Part shown: positions 35,914-47,705 of the stretch, one piece after another | Layout: every line of letters begins with the position of its first letter | How positions within the stretch are numbered: the stretch's first letter is position 1 | Assembly (NCBI RefSeq): GCF_932294415.1 | Contig: NC_065538.1 | Location: 79,063,834 to 79,127,833 of the forward strand | Reading direction: 5' to 3' | Source: Quercus robur | Lineage: Eukaryota; Streptophyta; Magnoliopsida; Fagales; Fagaceae | Length of the DNA stretch: 64,000 bases | Notes under the pieces: model-generated | Database searches by the model: none | Told to the model about the DNA's origin: nothing | What the model saw: the letters and a program-made list of their open reading frames with translations, nothing else | Position numbers and translations under genes: made by a program

Positions 35914-37159
35914 TGTTGAGGTCTGAAAAAGAAAGGGCCATAATAAAATAAGCCCAAAACAGAAGAACAAGTCAAGCCCAAAAGAAAAAATTCAGGCTAA
36001 GCCCAAAGCAATAGATACGGATGACTCATGGGGGAATAAAAGGAAGGCCCAGAGGATCCTGGAGCCCAGAAAAGAAAGAAGCGTCCAAAAAAGAAACCAC
36101 GGCAGAGTGTAAAGAAGCAAGGATCCTCAATAAGCGCAGATCCCTTCAAGCACAAATAAAAAGGAAGATTGGGACAAATCGATAGAAAGAAAACAGAAGA
36201 AGAAAAACAAGAAATAAAAGACACGAGCGACCTCTCAATGGCACAGACAGAAAAGGACCTCGGGGAACCAGGACAGGGAAGAAGAATGGTAACAAATGAC
36301 TTTCAAAAATGGCAGAACAGGATTCCACCCAAAAAGGAAAGAAAGGGAAAAGAGGAAGACGCCAGAAATGGGGATGCCGAGAAGGGCATACCTCAGCACG
36401 TCCTAAAGAGGATGGCCAACCAAAAGCTTTCGAAGGAATCAGAACCAAGAGAAGGAAAGAATGAGAGAAAACGGAAAAGGGGCTTACCGAGGCGATGGAG
36501 ACAGAGCATGCTCTGTTTGCAAAAGAACAAAACAGGGGAACCAACGGTTCCCCGGGACGCCCAGAAAACTCCACTATAAAAGGAGGGGATGGGTTGTGAA
36601 GAAGACAGCGAGAAAAAAAGAAAGAAACACAAGAAAGAAGAGATTCTCTAGGAAAAACTATCAGAAAATCTGTGCAGAAAGAAAATACTAAGAGAAAACA
36701 AATACTGCTTCCCGATATCCTGTAAAGGCCACTATGGCACATACTCGGATTCAACGAGAATCAAACTTCGCAAGTTTTGAAGGCTGAAATAGCCATTCAA
36801 GACTGCAATTTTTGAGCTTGATTGGACCTTGTATCACGTCCTAGTGAGCTTTCTGTAATCAAACAGATAATGTCTTAATGAAATACTGTTTCATAATTCC
36901 CAGGATCCCCACAGCACTCTTTTTATCGTCTTGCTAATCCTGTTTTTTCTTCCTGAACTTACGTTGTTAATTTTTGGCACTCTTCGATATCCTTGTTTGT
37001 CATTTTTTCTATATGTTGTCAGGAGTATTCTCTGCATTCACTTGATTCTTAAACAGCTTGTTAGCTGCGGTGAGTTAAGACCCGGTCCACCAAATCCTTT
37101 CCTTTTCATTCAGGCTCGGGATCCTTGGGCCTGAGTATCCTGAAAAAGACACTCTCACA
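35914..37159 (+). repeat. 3' LTR of gypsy element
   Basis: Same length as the 5' LTR, with about 18 substitutions and no indels noticed. TATA-like ctataaaagg at 36574-36583. Followed by the target duplicate ccatt (37160-37164). Confidence 0.96.
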
Positions 37160-37164
37160 CCATT

Positions 37165-40100
37165 CAAATATGAATGTTAAAAAAAATTGTGATCAATTGA
37201 AACACAAAATATGGCTAGAGAAGTTTCATTCACCAAAATCTGAGGACAATAGTATCAAATTAGCAATCGCTCAAACTCCATATTTGTACTCACTGATTCT
37301 CCAAATTTGACATAACAAGAGGGTAACATCCAAAGCCTATAAATAATGACGTGGCATATCTATATACAATTCTAGTATATTTGAGACATTTACAAGACTC
37401 ACTGAGTGAAAAACTTACAAACTCTTTTCAAGAACATGCATTAAATATGTAAATAGAGAGTTTACTAAATCACTCTAACAAAAGCACTCACACCTATTGT
37501 GGTTAAAAGAAAATGTAATTCTAAAAGGGAGGCCAAAAAACAAAATGTAATTAATAGCCTCCAACTCTGGCATTCCTTTTTCTTCAATTCTTATTTAATT
37601 AATGTTATTTCTACAAAACTTCAAGTTGCGTGAATGAAGATCATATTAATTTTATCACTGTGAGCATGACACAAATTATGAGTAGCCAAAGGGAAAAAAA
37701 TCAATTATTCTACAAAAGTCCATCAGTAATATTCTATCAAACACAACACAAAAATTCTACCCTCAATATACCTGTTAAAAACAATTAATTAACAATAGAA
37801 TACCCAATTCAATGCTCACGCTCAGGAATTGACGACTTTCCTAGATCTGAGTGGTAAAGAATACTCACAATTCTTTCAAGAAAGGGTGTTTATAGAAGTC
37901 AGAGTCAATTCTCCCTGTCAACTGGTTGTGATCCAAGTACCTAAGATTGAATCAAGGAATCCTTTAGAGTATATACCAAGACAATTTCCTGTCCATAGAC
38001 ATCAATAATGAAAACATAATCCAACGATGCATGTATCCAAAAAATTTTAAATGAAGAAAGAAAATGCATTCCATTAATTGCCAACTAAAAGATGCATGCT
38101 AGGACAGAAATGCAAGTTCTGCGTAGCTAAAACAAGCCATGGAAAGTCTTCAAAATGCATCTCAATTTTCCACATTTACAAAGGCAAAAGATTAATATCT
38201 TAAGTCATACTCTAAGAACTTCAAGAATTGGGCATTAAAGACATATAATGGATTAATGAATCATCTAAACAATGCATGTAATGGTACTGAAGTGAAGGTT
38301 TCATATCCTAATGAAGCCAGCAACCAAGACACAAAGTTAGGAAGATTAGTGTGGATAATTCTGAACAGACTGAAGTGTGGCAGACGTTCCCATTAAATTT
38401 AATTATTATCATTCTTGTCAATAATACATTGCCTTGGTTGCCAATAGCAAGCAAGCAAAAATAACAACAAACTGAATATTACAAAACGTAAAACAACATT
38501 TATATATATCATAAGAACATTATGTCAAAAGGTTAATTCCAGCTACAATGATGCATCACCAGCAAGGCAACAACAACAAACGCAAAATCAAATTTAAAGA
38601 TAAAAAGATTCATCTATTTTTTTCATTTATAAGAATAATATATAACCTTATACATAGGTCCAGGGTCAAGTTAATGAAGTCAGAAAAAGCACTAATTAAT
38701 CCAATCTAATCTCTTGAAAAACCTAACCATTTCCCAATAGGTCTTTCATACTCCCATCTCTATGAAAGTCAACCCCTTAACGATAACCGATCAAATATAG
38801 CAATAAAAGTTTTGAAAGCGAACTCACAAGTAGATCAATTTAGGAATATTAGCAAGTCCAGTTGGTACAGCTCCAGAAATTTTATTGTAGGAGAGCTCCA
38901 GAACTTAATGTGTAATTCTTAAAAGTTTTTTATGCTATAATTAAATGAATTCAAATTTGAGGCGCAAACGGGAAGAAAAACTAAATCTAACAAAAATCTA
39001 CCAAACAGGGAAAAAAAAATCTAACAAAAAACAATGATGACAAAACAAAACCCAAGAAATTGAAAAAATAAATGGGAAATTAGGTACCTCTAACCTTGAT
39101 GCAGTCTTTTTTTATTATTAAAGGCCCAATGTTTGGCACAAAAATATGGTATACTGCGACTGGACAAAAAGACAAAAGAGAAAGGAAATCAGATATTAGA
39201 AATCAATTAGGAAGACGGAATCTAAACAACTGTGATGGGTATAGAAGTAAAAAGGTGTAAACATTGTAAAAAAAAAAAATACTTCACATTTGTTGTTGCA
39301 GTGAAGGAACAACACAAAAGCAAAGGAGAGACTTGGATTTCTTCCAAGGATTTGCCTTCCCACCTACAAACCCAGAAAAAGAAAAACCCTTTAATTTTTT
39401 TATTACACAGATTTGGCATTTAAATCAATCAATGACAAATGAAATCTACAACTGAATCCAAGAGAGAGTTAAAAAAAAAAACCTAAGTCTGTACTTGATA
39501 AACACAGAGTGAAACGATTAGAAACTCTTTGCTAGGAATGCTCATTTAAGAAGCGTAAAAAAATTGAAGAGACCAAAAATACTCTCTGCTTTATACGGTG
39601 ATAAAAAAATTACTGAAAACAATTTTAACTCCAAAATACAAAACCAAATGAACAACACAAATACCCCAATAAAGATAGAAACAGAAACACTCTAAAGCTA
39701 CTAAGCAATTACACCTTCACATAGTTTCATTCAATCTGCCTAGTCCAAACAGGCAAAATATATAAATAAAAAACAAATATAAATCCAGTAACCCTATTAG
39801 ACCACATATAAACACCAGAAAAAACAGAACCAAAACGAATAAAAGAAAATAGCCTTTTTAGCTCAAACCTAGACAAATAATTCATTGGACCACCTCTATG
39901 CCATATCTAAAGACATGATTTTCAAATAGAAATCATCTTTTCAATTCATGATTTCAGTTCAAAAAATATGTTTAATAATCGTTATCCATAAATAAATATG
40001 GTGGCTTTTGTTCTGGGATAGGGATGGGTGCAACAAATATATAAGTCCTGCTGTGTTAACTTTTTTTTTTTTTTTTTTTTGGTTGAAGTTCTTTCAAGTG

Positions 40101-40536
40101 AGATTAGTTAGAATTGCTTTAGTTAAGAGGGTTTAAAAAATCAAGATCAAATAATAAAGAAAGTACAAATCTTAAAAGAGAAAGTATGAGAAACATACTT
40201 GCATTAAACTTGTTCAATCAATACAATGGAACTTTTAAGTAGTTAAATTTCCACACTTAAAAAAAGATAAATTAGTAGTTACTTGGACCATTATCTGCGC
40301 CACCAAGCTACAATGTTTTTGCCTTATCTACACCATTATTAAAACACCTGTAACACTGATTAAGAAAATAATAAAAAAGAAAAAAGAAAAAAGAATCCTA
40401 CTATACAAGTTACGTGGACCGTTTCTCTGTATTATCCACTGGACCTAGCTATAATGCAAAAAAAATTTGTCACCTATTTTATTCTTCATGAGTTTGGCCA
40501 CGTACGTGATGTAACTTTTAGGGGTAAATAAATACC

Positions 40537-40567
<31 letters not shown>

Positions 40568-41157
40568 AACTAGTCACTAACTTATGTGGTGTACAAAAAA
40601 CTTTTTGATTAAATATTTACATGTTCAGGTTTAAATATTTCTTTAATTTAACTATTTGGAAGCTGAATTGGGTCCCATATAAGATGAAATCTACTGTTTA
40701 AACATTTTTTATGAATAAATTTCCAAAATTTCACATATCCTTAAAAATGAGAAACATACAAATATTATAGAATAATATATTATAGAGAAATCATATATAA
40801 CATGCTCTTACATTTGGTTTAATAAGTATTACGAAAGAATTTGTAAACAAAATAAATATACAATTGCCCCTTACATCTTCAAGCTTATCTAATGCTTTTC
40901 AAGAATGTATTGCTTATCTTTTTTAGTCTCTTATCTTTCCTTCACTTTTTCAAGGTATTCAATTATTCATCAAATTTGTATCAAGTATACCATTCATCAA
41001 AGAGATTATAATGTAAAATGAAACAATCTTAATATCAATAAATTTTGTAAAATTTTGATATACATATATGTACCTCCTTTACAATTAATAAAAATCATAC
41101 ATGTTGTTATACTAATAATCAAGCTGCGTTTAGAAGCTGTGATATAGAGGCTGCGTT
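37165..41157. other. Mostly non-coding spacer right of the gypsy element
   Basis: Apart from the two LRR exon remnants described separately, I see no coding signal: short A/T runs, a poly-T run near 40,060 and a TA microsatellite at about 40,537-40,562. Minor ORFs at 39.2-39.4 kb lack any family signature. Confidence 0.55.
37869..38903 (-). pseudogene. Two leucine-rich-repeat exons, probable gene remnant
   Basis: On the minus strand, 38903-38828 reads LELSYNKISGAVPTGLANIP and ends ...LIYL with a donor (TT|GTGAGT). 37940-37869 starts after an acceptor (CTTAG|G) and reads YLDHNQLTGRIDSDFYKH then PFLKEL, again ending TT|GTGAGT. The second exon is exactly 72 bp, one LRR, and the junction between the two keeps phase. 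One-repeat-per-exon structure is typical of plant LRR receptor-type genes. No other exon was found between 37,165 and 41,950. The next would lie to the left, where the gypsy element inserted at 37,160. It may be a fragment or a gene split by the insertion. Confidence 0.55.
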
Positions 41158-41285
41158 AGTGGAACCTACCATTCATGTGAGAGGAGAGAGTACGCATTTA
41201 TGGTATTTCGGGAGTACACAATAATGTACTCCCGGAGTACCATAAATGCGTACTCCCTCCTCTCACATAAACGGTAGGTCCCACT
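41158..41285. mobile_element. Foldback element, 61-bp arms, 6-bp loop
   Basis: 41158-41218 and 41225-41285 are inverted copies with about six mismatches, all transitions by my count, around loop caataa. A third degenerate copy of the same unit follows at about 41,295-41,360 (gagtacacatttatggtact). It lies about 680 bp upstream of the first CRK start. It resembles a MITE; transcribed, it would form a long near-perfect hairpin. Confidence 0.88.
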
Positions 41286-41512
41286 AATTAAATTCATGAT
41301 AGGATCCATCATTAATGTAAAAAAGATGAGTACACATTTATGGTACTCCGAAAGTATCTAATAATTTTCCCGAAATCATACAATGAAATATAAAATTATT
41401 TTTTTATTCATGTACGGCCTTTAACTTCAAATCCGGTTCCGTGTATTTAGTGAATAAGTCAATGTACTGGCTTTGACCGTAAGGATAATCCACTGTGCAG
41501 ATTCTACGTGTT

Positions 41513-41636
41513 CATGTCTCGGCCCATCAATCCATGCTGAGTCAAATTTTAGATTTTTCTAATCCTTGACGGTACATGTCTCGGCCCATCAATCCATGCT
41601 GAGTCAAATTTTAGATTTTTCTACTCCTTGACGGTA
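41513..41636. repeat. 62-bp direct tandem duplication upstream of first CRK
   Basis: Units 41513-41574 and 41575-41636 (catgtctcggcccatcaatc...) differ at very few bases. They lie about 330 bp before the CRK ATG, in the likely promoter. I did not see the duplication upstream of the second CRK. Confidence 0.92.
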
Positions 41637-41963
41637 CAGAATTCAACATAAGTTTGGTGGGAAACTGATCAATATACCCAAGCATGCCAAATTGCCAAAT
41701 TGACTTTTTCTAGAAGTAAAGAAAAAGCTAGAACACTAATAACTCCGATAGCGTTGATGACTTTTCAGCTCTTGTAATATACTCTTACTCGATAAGATTT
41801 TTTTTTTATGAATCTTTTTTAACATGAATGTGAGGAAAACTAACGTTTTATATGTGACTTCTTTCGTTCTTTGTAATATGCTGGTAGATATTTTCATTCA
41901 TATTAAACATAAGCATATGCATATGTTCATGGACGAATTTCTGTTGAAGGCATAAGAGTCAAA

Positions 41964-44900
41964 ATGTTTTACCTCCTCCACAACACCACAGCCTTTCTGT
42001 TAATATTATGTGTAGTCTTTGCGCTTACCAGCTCCATTATTTCCCAGCCAGTCTACTTTGCCCACAGTTGTTTAGATCAATCAAATGAAACCGCCAACGC
42101 CGATTACAAATCCAACCTCACAGTCTTGTTGAAATCTCTATCATCTAAGGCTTCCCAAAACTACAGCTTCTACAATGAAAGCTCTAATATTGGCATCTAC
42201 GGCCTCTACCTCTGCCGAGGTGATGTTTCTAATGAAACCTGCCAAATCTGTCTGAGCAATGCGACCCAAGATATCACAACTCGGTGCCCATCTAATAAAT
42301 CTGCAATTATATGGTACGATAAATGCATGTTAAGGTATTCCAATGTTAGTTTCTTTGGAGTGGCATCGTGGTCACCAGCGATTATTGGCCAGAATACTGC
42401 TAACCAACCTGATTTTTACTCGCTTACTCTGTTGGATGCTCTAATAAATCGTGTCAATGTAACGGAGAAGTTGTATGACGCTGATAATCTGACAGTGATA
42501 TTGAGAGGACAGTCCGTGATAAGTTATGGGTTGGTGCAGTGTACTAGAGATATTGATGGTGGTTTATGTGTCCAGTGCTTAAATGGCTTGATGGATTTTG
42601 CCAAAGATTGTTGCCAAGCCAAAATAGGGTGGCGAATTGTAGCCCCAAGTTGCAATCTGAGGTACGAGAACCAAAGTTTCACGGATCAACCACCAGCAAC
42701 GCCGTTACAACCACCACCACCGCCCCAATCCGAGCCTCCAGCACCACAGCCGCCGCCTGGGAACGGTAAGTCATATAGATTTGGTATTTTCATGGAAATC
42801 TACTGCTCAATATTTTGGGCTTATTAAATTGTTCAATTATTATATATTACTCAGATTTTTTAAAGTTCTAATTTAATAAATTAATCTAATTCTTTTATTA
42901 TTTTAATGAAAATTTCAATGGACTTGGTTTAGATCTAGTGTATTCAATGCACCAGACCTGGTCAAATGGTGACATATGTCCAAAAGTGGACATGAGTCAC
43001 CATCTCAACGGGTCCAGTGTCCAGCAAGTCTAACCCAATTTCAAAATCTTATCGATATTATGTAGTATTAGTATTAGATGTGATTTTTTTTCTCAATCAA
43101 GCCATTCTTAAATAATTTGTAAATTTACTAAATCTTATCTCATTTGATATTATATATTATATATTAGATGCTTTGATTTTTTTTTTCTTTTTACCTTTTT
43201 TATCCAGAAAAAACTTCGAATGAGATAAGACTTAATTGGCAAATTTAAAAATTATTTGAGAAAGGCCTGATTGGAGGGGAAACAGATTTTAATCAAAGGA
43301 CTTAGGATCTGTTTGGTTGGAATGATAGAAATTAAAGAGCGGATAGAAAAATGGGAAGATAGAAAAAATTTTATTTTTCTCTCATTTGTGTTTGATTGGG
43401 AGAGAGGAAAAGTGAAGGGATTGAAAATTTTTTGTTTAATTGAGAAAAAAAGTGAGAGAATAGAAAATATAATTTATATAAATTGACACAGCCCTTACTA
43501 ATTCCAAATCATGGGAAAATTAGTAGGTACTATAGTTTAGCAAGATGGTCGACCTAACATTACTATGTCAGAGGAGTCAGTACCATGTTGTTGTATTCCC
43601 AAAATATAAAAAGTTATAATTCAATTAATTAATTAATTTTGTTACCGTTTGACATGGAGATAACAATTATCCAACTCATTTTAATGGAGCAATTCTGTCT
43701 CCTGTGTTCTCAAAGACCAGGTGTAAACTGTAAAGTATTAGTATTAGATGATCGAATACTTTATATATATATATATATATACACTATAAATAAAAAAACA
43801 GAGTACAAAGGATATATAATAGCAGTTTTAGAGTGATAGAGCATCCACATCAGTTGGTGGATACTCTTCTATAATACAAAAACTTCTTCATTTTGCACAT
43901 TTTGACCAAAAAACCTCCCACATCAGCTCATGTAAACCTGTGTAAAATCATCTAAAAATTTCCATGAGCTACAGTAACCATGCATATATACACGGTTACT
44001 GTAGCTCGTCTATACATTATTATAATAATTTCTAATTTCGCTTGTTTTTTTCTCTCTCTTCTCCATCTGCACAACCAACACCCTCATCATCATCTGCTTC
44101 TTCCTCTGATACACACACTCCCACAGTCAAAATCAAAAATCAACCACAAAATCACCCAGAAACACCACAAAACCAAACACACCCACACATGGACACACCA
44201 ACGGAGACAGAGAGAGTGGATCGGAACTTGTGGCAGATCGGCGTGCTTGGATCGGCGTTCTTCTCGCCGTGCTTGGATCAGAGACAGAGAGAGTGGATCG
44301 GCGCTTGTGGCGGATCGGCGTGCTTGGATCGGAGTGTTTGGATCGGCGTTCTTCTCGCCGTGCTTGAATCGGAGTTCTTCTCGCCATGCTTGGATCGGAG
44401 ACAGAGAGAGTGGATCGGCGCTTGTGGCGGATCGGCGTGCTTGGATCGAAATGTTTGGATCGGCGTTCTTCTCGCCGTGCTTGGATCAGAGTTCTTCTCA
44501 CCGTGCTTGGATCGGAGACAGAGAGAGTGGATCGGTGCTTGTGGCGGATCGGCATGCTTGGATCAGAGTGCTTGGATCGGCGTTCTTCTCGTTGTGCTTG
44601 GATCGAAGTTCTTCTCGGCGCCGTGCTCCCTGCTTGGATCGAAAGTTCAGAATGTTTGGAATAGAGAGGAGTGAAAATCTTGGAATAGAGAGGAGTTTCA
44701 GAGAAACTCTAGAATAGAGTCTCGTGAGTGGAGAGAGAGAGAGAGGCTCGTGAGTGAAGAGTGGAGAGAGAGGGTATGGAGAGATAGACCAAGAGGGAGA
44801 GACCGGGTATGGAGAGATAGAAGAGAGAGAGAAAGAAATCAGAAAATATGATAGAGAGAGAGAGAGAGAGAAAGCGCGTATAAAAACGGGGAATGGGTTA

Positions 44901-46385
44901 GGTAAGAAATAATAAAATAATTAAGAAAATTGATTATTTAAATAAGAGAGGTGATAGAATAGATGAACTGATGTGGGTGTTTTGTAAAAATGATGGTGTA
45001 AAATGGAAAAAGTAGGCTTTTGGTGTAAAATAGACGGAATCTTTTAGACGAGCTGATGTGAATGCTCTAATTGGGATAAAGAAGCTAAGGTAAAACATCC
45101 ACTTAAACTCACAAACGTTGAATGTTTTAGTCTACAACTTGTAGAAGTTTTTCCTTATGTTTACTTCCAGTACTAAGATAGTTGTATTAGATTCATCTGG
45201 CGAATTGAGTGCCATTCCCCATTTGATACAAAGGACCTTCATTAAATCCTTAATCCGTTGTCTCTGCTAATAAATGACAACAATAATAATAAGGGTTGCT
45301 AATAGATTTCACTTGGTTTATCTGTGACAGTTTGAGCAGCTTATGCCCTCGCATTAATTGATATATATATATATATATATATATATGATAAATTAAGGAT
45401 TTTGATCTCAAGTAATTTTATCATACTCTTATTTGACAGAATATTTTAAGCATACGTAGGTAATTATTTTTTATGATGAGCAACAGGAGGAAAGAAGACA
45501 ACCAAGACAGTAATCATTGCTATATCAACAATTGCATCAATTGCAGTAGTTGCTGCTCTCTTCGGTTTCTGGTTTTATAAATACTCTGGCGGGAGGAAAC
45601 ACGAAGAAGGTAGATTTAGTTTAGCCAATCTATTATAACCAATGATTCTTTTTTTCTATTAAAATTTGTGTTTTTAGATGGTCATTGATTATTTTAAAAA
45701 TCTAATTTGTTACTTAGAGAGGGACACAAGCCAAGTAATTCCGTTTCGAAGTAATTTTCCAAGGTTACGTTCAATACAATTAACGGACAGCGGAATGCAT
45801 GCAAGGGATGTTGACGACAGTGGAGAAATGCTTTACTTCGATTTGAGTACCATACTGACTGCTACAAACAATTTCTCTGAAGTGAATAAGCTTGGAGAAG
45901 GTGGTTTTGGCCCAGTTTATAAGGTAAAAATTTATAAATATTTTCTTTCATATGCAATTTTTGAAATTATTTGAACAATTGCAATTGAAATTAATACATA
46001 GCAACAGTAAATGTTAGGATCAATATCAACTAAATGATTACATCATTTGATTTTAGGAGAATTGAACCATTATTGAACCTTTAGTGTTGTAACATGTAGC
46101 AGAGTATGTCTATTGTCTACCAATACTGTGTCAAAAGTTTTCATTGATAAAGAATGTTTAAAATGCTTCCAGGGATTGATAAATGGAAAGGAAACTGCAA
46201 TTAAAAGGCTTTCAATGAAATCTAAACAAGGTCTTGAAGAGTTTAAGAATGAAGTGATTTTAATTGCAAAACTTCAACACAATAGTCTTGTGAGGCTCTT
46301 GGGATGCTGCTCAGAAGGAGATGAACAGATTCTAGTCTATGAATACATGGCCAACACTAGTCTTGATGCCTTTTTGTTTGGTTTG

Positions 46386-46418
<33 letters not shown>

Positions 46419-47705
46419 TTTGCACCATTAATTATAGGCCAATTCATGGCAAAATTTTCCCATGCGTGAGAATAAATCACCTTAATATTAAAATGTAGAT
46501 CCAAAAAAATGTAAGGAACTAGATTGGGCTAAACGCATAAACATTGTCAATGGGATCGCTAAAGGCCTTCAATATCTACATGAAGACTCTCGGCTGAAAA
46601 TCATCCATAGGGATATGAAAGCGAGTAATGTGCTTTTAGATGATGAGATGAACCCAAAGATATCAGATTTTGGCACTGCTAGGATGTTTGGGAGAAATCA
46701 AATAGAAGCCAACACTATCAGAATCGTGGGCACATAGTAAGCAATCCCTTGACTTCATCCTCATTTTAATTCTATAAATCATTGTTGCAGCTTTCAAAAG
46801 AAATTTTTCTGCCCATGATCAAACTTAAGTTTGGCATTCTTGCATGCATGTTTTAGGAGATTTATGGTTCATTCCATCTCCATTTGCAACTCATTTTTCA
46901 AATAACATTTTTAGTAAACATTAAAATTTAGCATTGAATCAAACGGAAAACTCTAAAATTTCAATCATGATTTAAAGAAAGCACTGTAAGAACAAGGATT
47001 TGCAGAGGAAGAAAGCCACTTACCATGAGTCATGGTTTTGTCAAAGTACCTTATGCTCTTAGTGATACTACATAGTCTACATTAATTAGGACAACTTAGC
47101 CTTCATTCTCTTTTACAGTACTTGAAACCATATTGTATAATAATACACGTTTTTTTAATAGTGGATACATGGCACCAGAGTATGCAATGGAAGGGTTATT
47201 TTCAATAAAGTCTGATGTTTATAGCTTTGGAATTCTAATGCTTGAAATTATTAGTGGAAAAAGGAATAGTGGCTTTTATCATCCAGAGCGGGCACAAAGT
47301 CTTCCATCATATGTACGTCTCTCTTCCTTATCTATATCTTTAGCCAAAATTAACTTTTTGCTTGCTATTGTAAACTAAAGAAAAAAACACCAATAGGTAT
47401 GGCGACTATGGAATGAAGGCAAAGGAGTGGAATTGATAGATCAGACCATAGTTGATACTGGTCCTATAAGTGAGGCTTTGAGATTGATCCATATTGCATT
47501 GTTATGTATTCAAGAAGATCCAAATGATAGACCTACCATGTCAAGGGTCCTTCTCATGCTTGCAAGCAAATCGATAAATCTTCCTCAGCCATTAGCTCCT
47601 CCATTTTCTGTAGGTAGGTTAATACTATCCGATCAATCTACAACTACTGGGACCGGAACGGGATTTGTCATATCTGATCAATCTTCAACAAGTGCTTCTG
47701 GCTAG
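41964..47705 (+). CDS. Cysteine-rich receptor-like protein kinase (CRK), copy 1
   Basis: Predicted plasma-membrane Ser/Thr kinase of the DUF26 family, likely in stress or defence signalling. Exons 41964-42765, 45487-45609, 45718-45923, 46173-46380, 46499-46736, 47162-47312 and 47397-47705 join into 678 residues with GT-AG borders. Signal peptide about 1-28. Two DUF26 domains carry C-x8-C-x2-C at C84/C93/C96 and C193/C202/C205. A Pro-rich linker (about 243-266) follows, then a membrane segment about 276-298 ([20 protein letters not shown]). Kinase: glycine loop [10 protein letters not shown], Lys388, Glu404, HRD 483-485 (HRDMKASN), DFG 503-505, [13 protein letters not shown], and a Ser/Thr/Gly-rich tail. 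All catalytic residues are present, so it looks active. Many N-glycosylation motifs. Intron 1 (2.7 kb) holds transposon element 3. Which numbered CRK it corresponds to cannot be decided here. Confidence 0.95.
43966..44007. repeat. Subterminal hairpin of element 3
   Basis: Perfect 14-bp arms: gagctacagtaacc (43966-43979) and ggttactgtagctc (43994-44007), loop of 14 bases. It shares GCTACAGT/ACTGTAGC with elements 1 and 2, but the inner stem differs. Confidence 0.96.
44202..44640. repeat. 117-bp minisatellite with shared open frames
   Basis: gagacagagagagtggatcg recurs at about 44203, 44280, 44397 and 44514, the last three 117 bp apart. Because 117 is 39 codons, several frames on both strands stay open (245 and 210 codons plus, 140 codons minus). 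They read as repeats such as [15 protein letters not shown]. Internal subrepeats ggatcggcgttcttctcgcc are also present. I see no protein family. Confidence 0.9.

Larger units (their letters stand above)
23358..37159 (+). mobile_element. Ty3/gypsy LTR retrotransposon, Tat-like lineage, 13.8 kb
   Basis: Two 1,246-bp LTRs beginning TGTTGAGG and ending CTCTCACA enclose, in order: a primer-binding-site candidate, gag-protease, RT, RNase H, a second (archaeal-type) RNase H, integrase, a polypurine tract, an antisense gene, and a second polypurine tract candidate. The 5-bp target duplication ccatt is perfect (23353-23357 and 37160-37164). By eye the two LTRs differ at about 18 positions (roughly 1.4%), nearly all transitions, so the insertion is fairly young. 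The dual RNase H order and absence of a chromodomain point to the Tat group. The sense pol is broken, so this copy is not autonomous. Confidence 0.96.
43838..45069. mobile_element. GAGCAT-ended non-autonomous TIR element 3, in CRK copy 1 intron 1
   Basis: The left end agagcatccacatcagttgg and the reverse complement of the right end (agagcattcacatcagctcg) form terminal inverted repeats. The inner sequences also correspond (cttcatttt/catttta stretches). It has a perfect subterminal hairpin at 43966-44007 and a 117-bp minisatellite at 44.2-44.64 kb, then GA-rich sequence. The orientation is opposite to elements 1 and 2 (hairpin near the left end). No transposase; no obvious 8-bp target duplication. 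Confidence 0.8.

Noticed and set aside
41158..41285. Foldback as a microRNA gene
   Set aside because: Arms are too long and too symmetrical, and I recognise no known mature microRNA; fits a MITE better.
43980..44717. Overlapping 210-245-codon ORFs as a novel gene
   Set aside because: Open in several frames because the repeat period is a multiple of three; no start context or domain.
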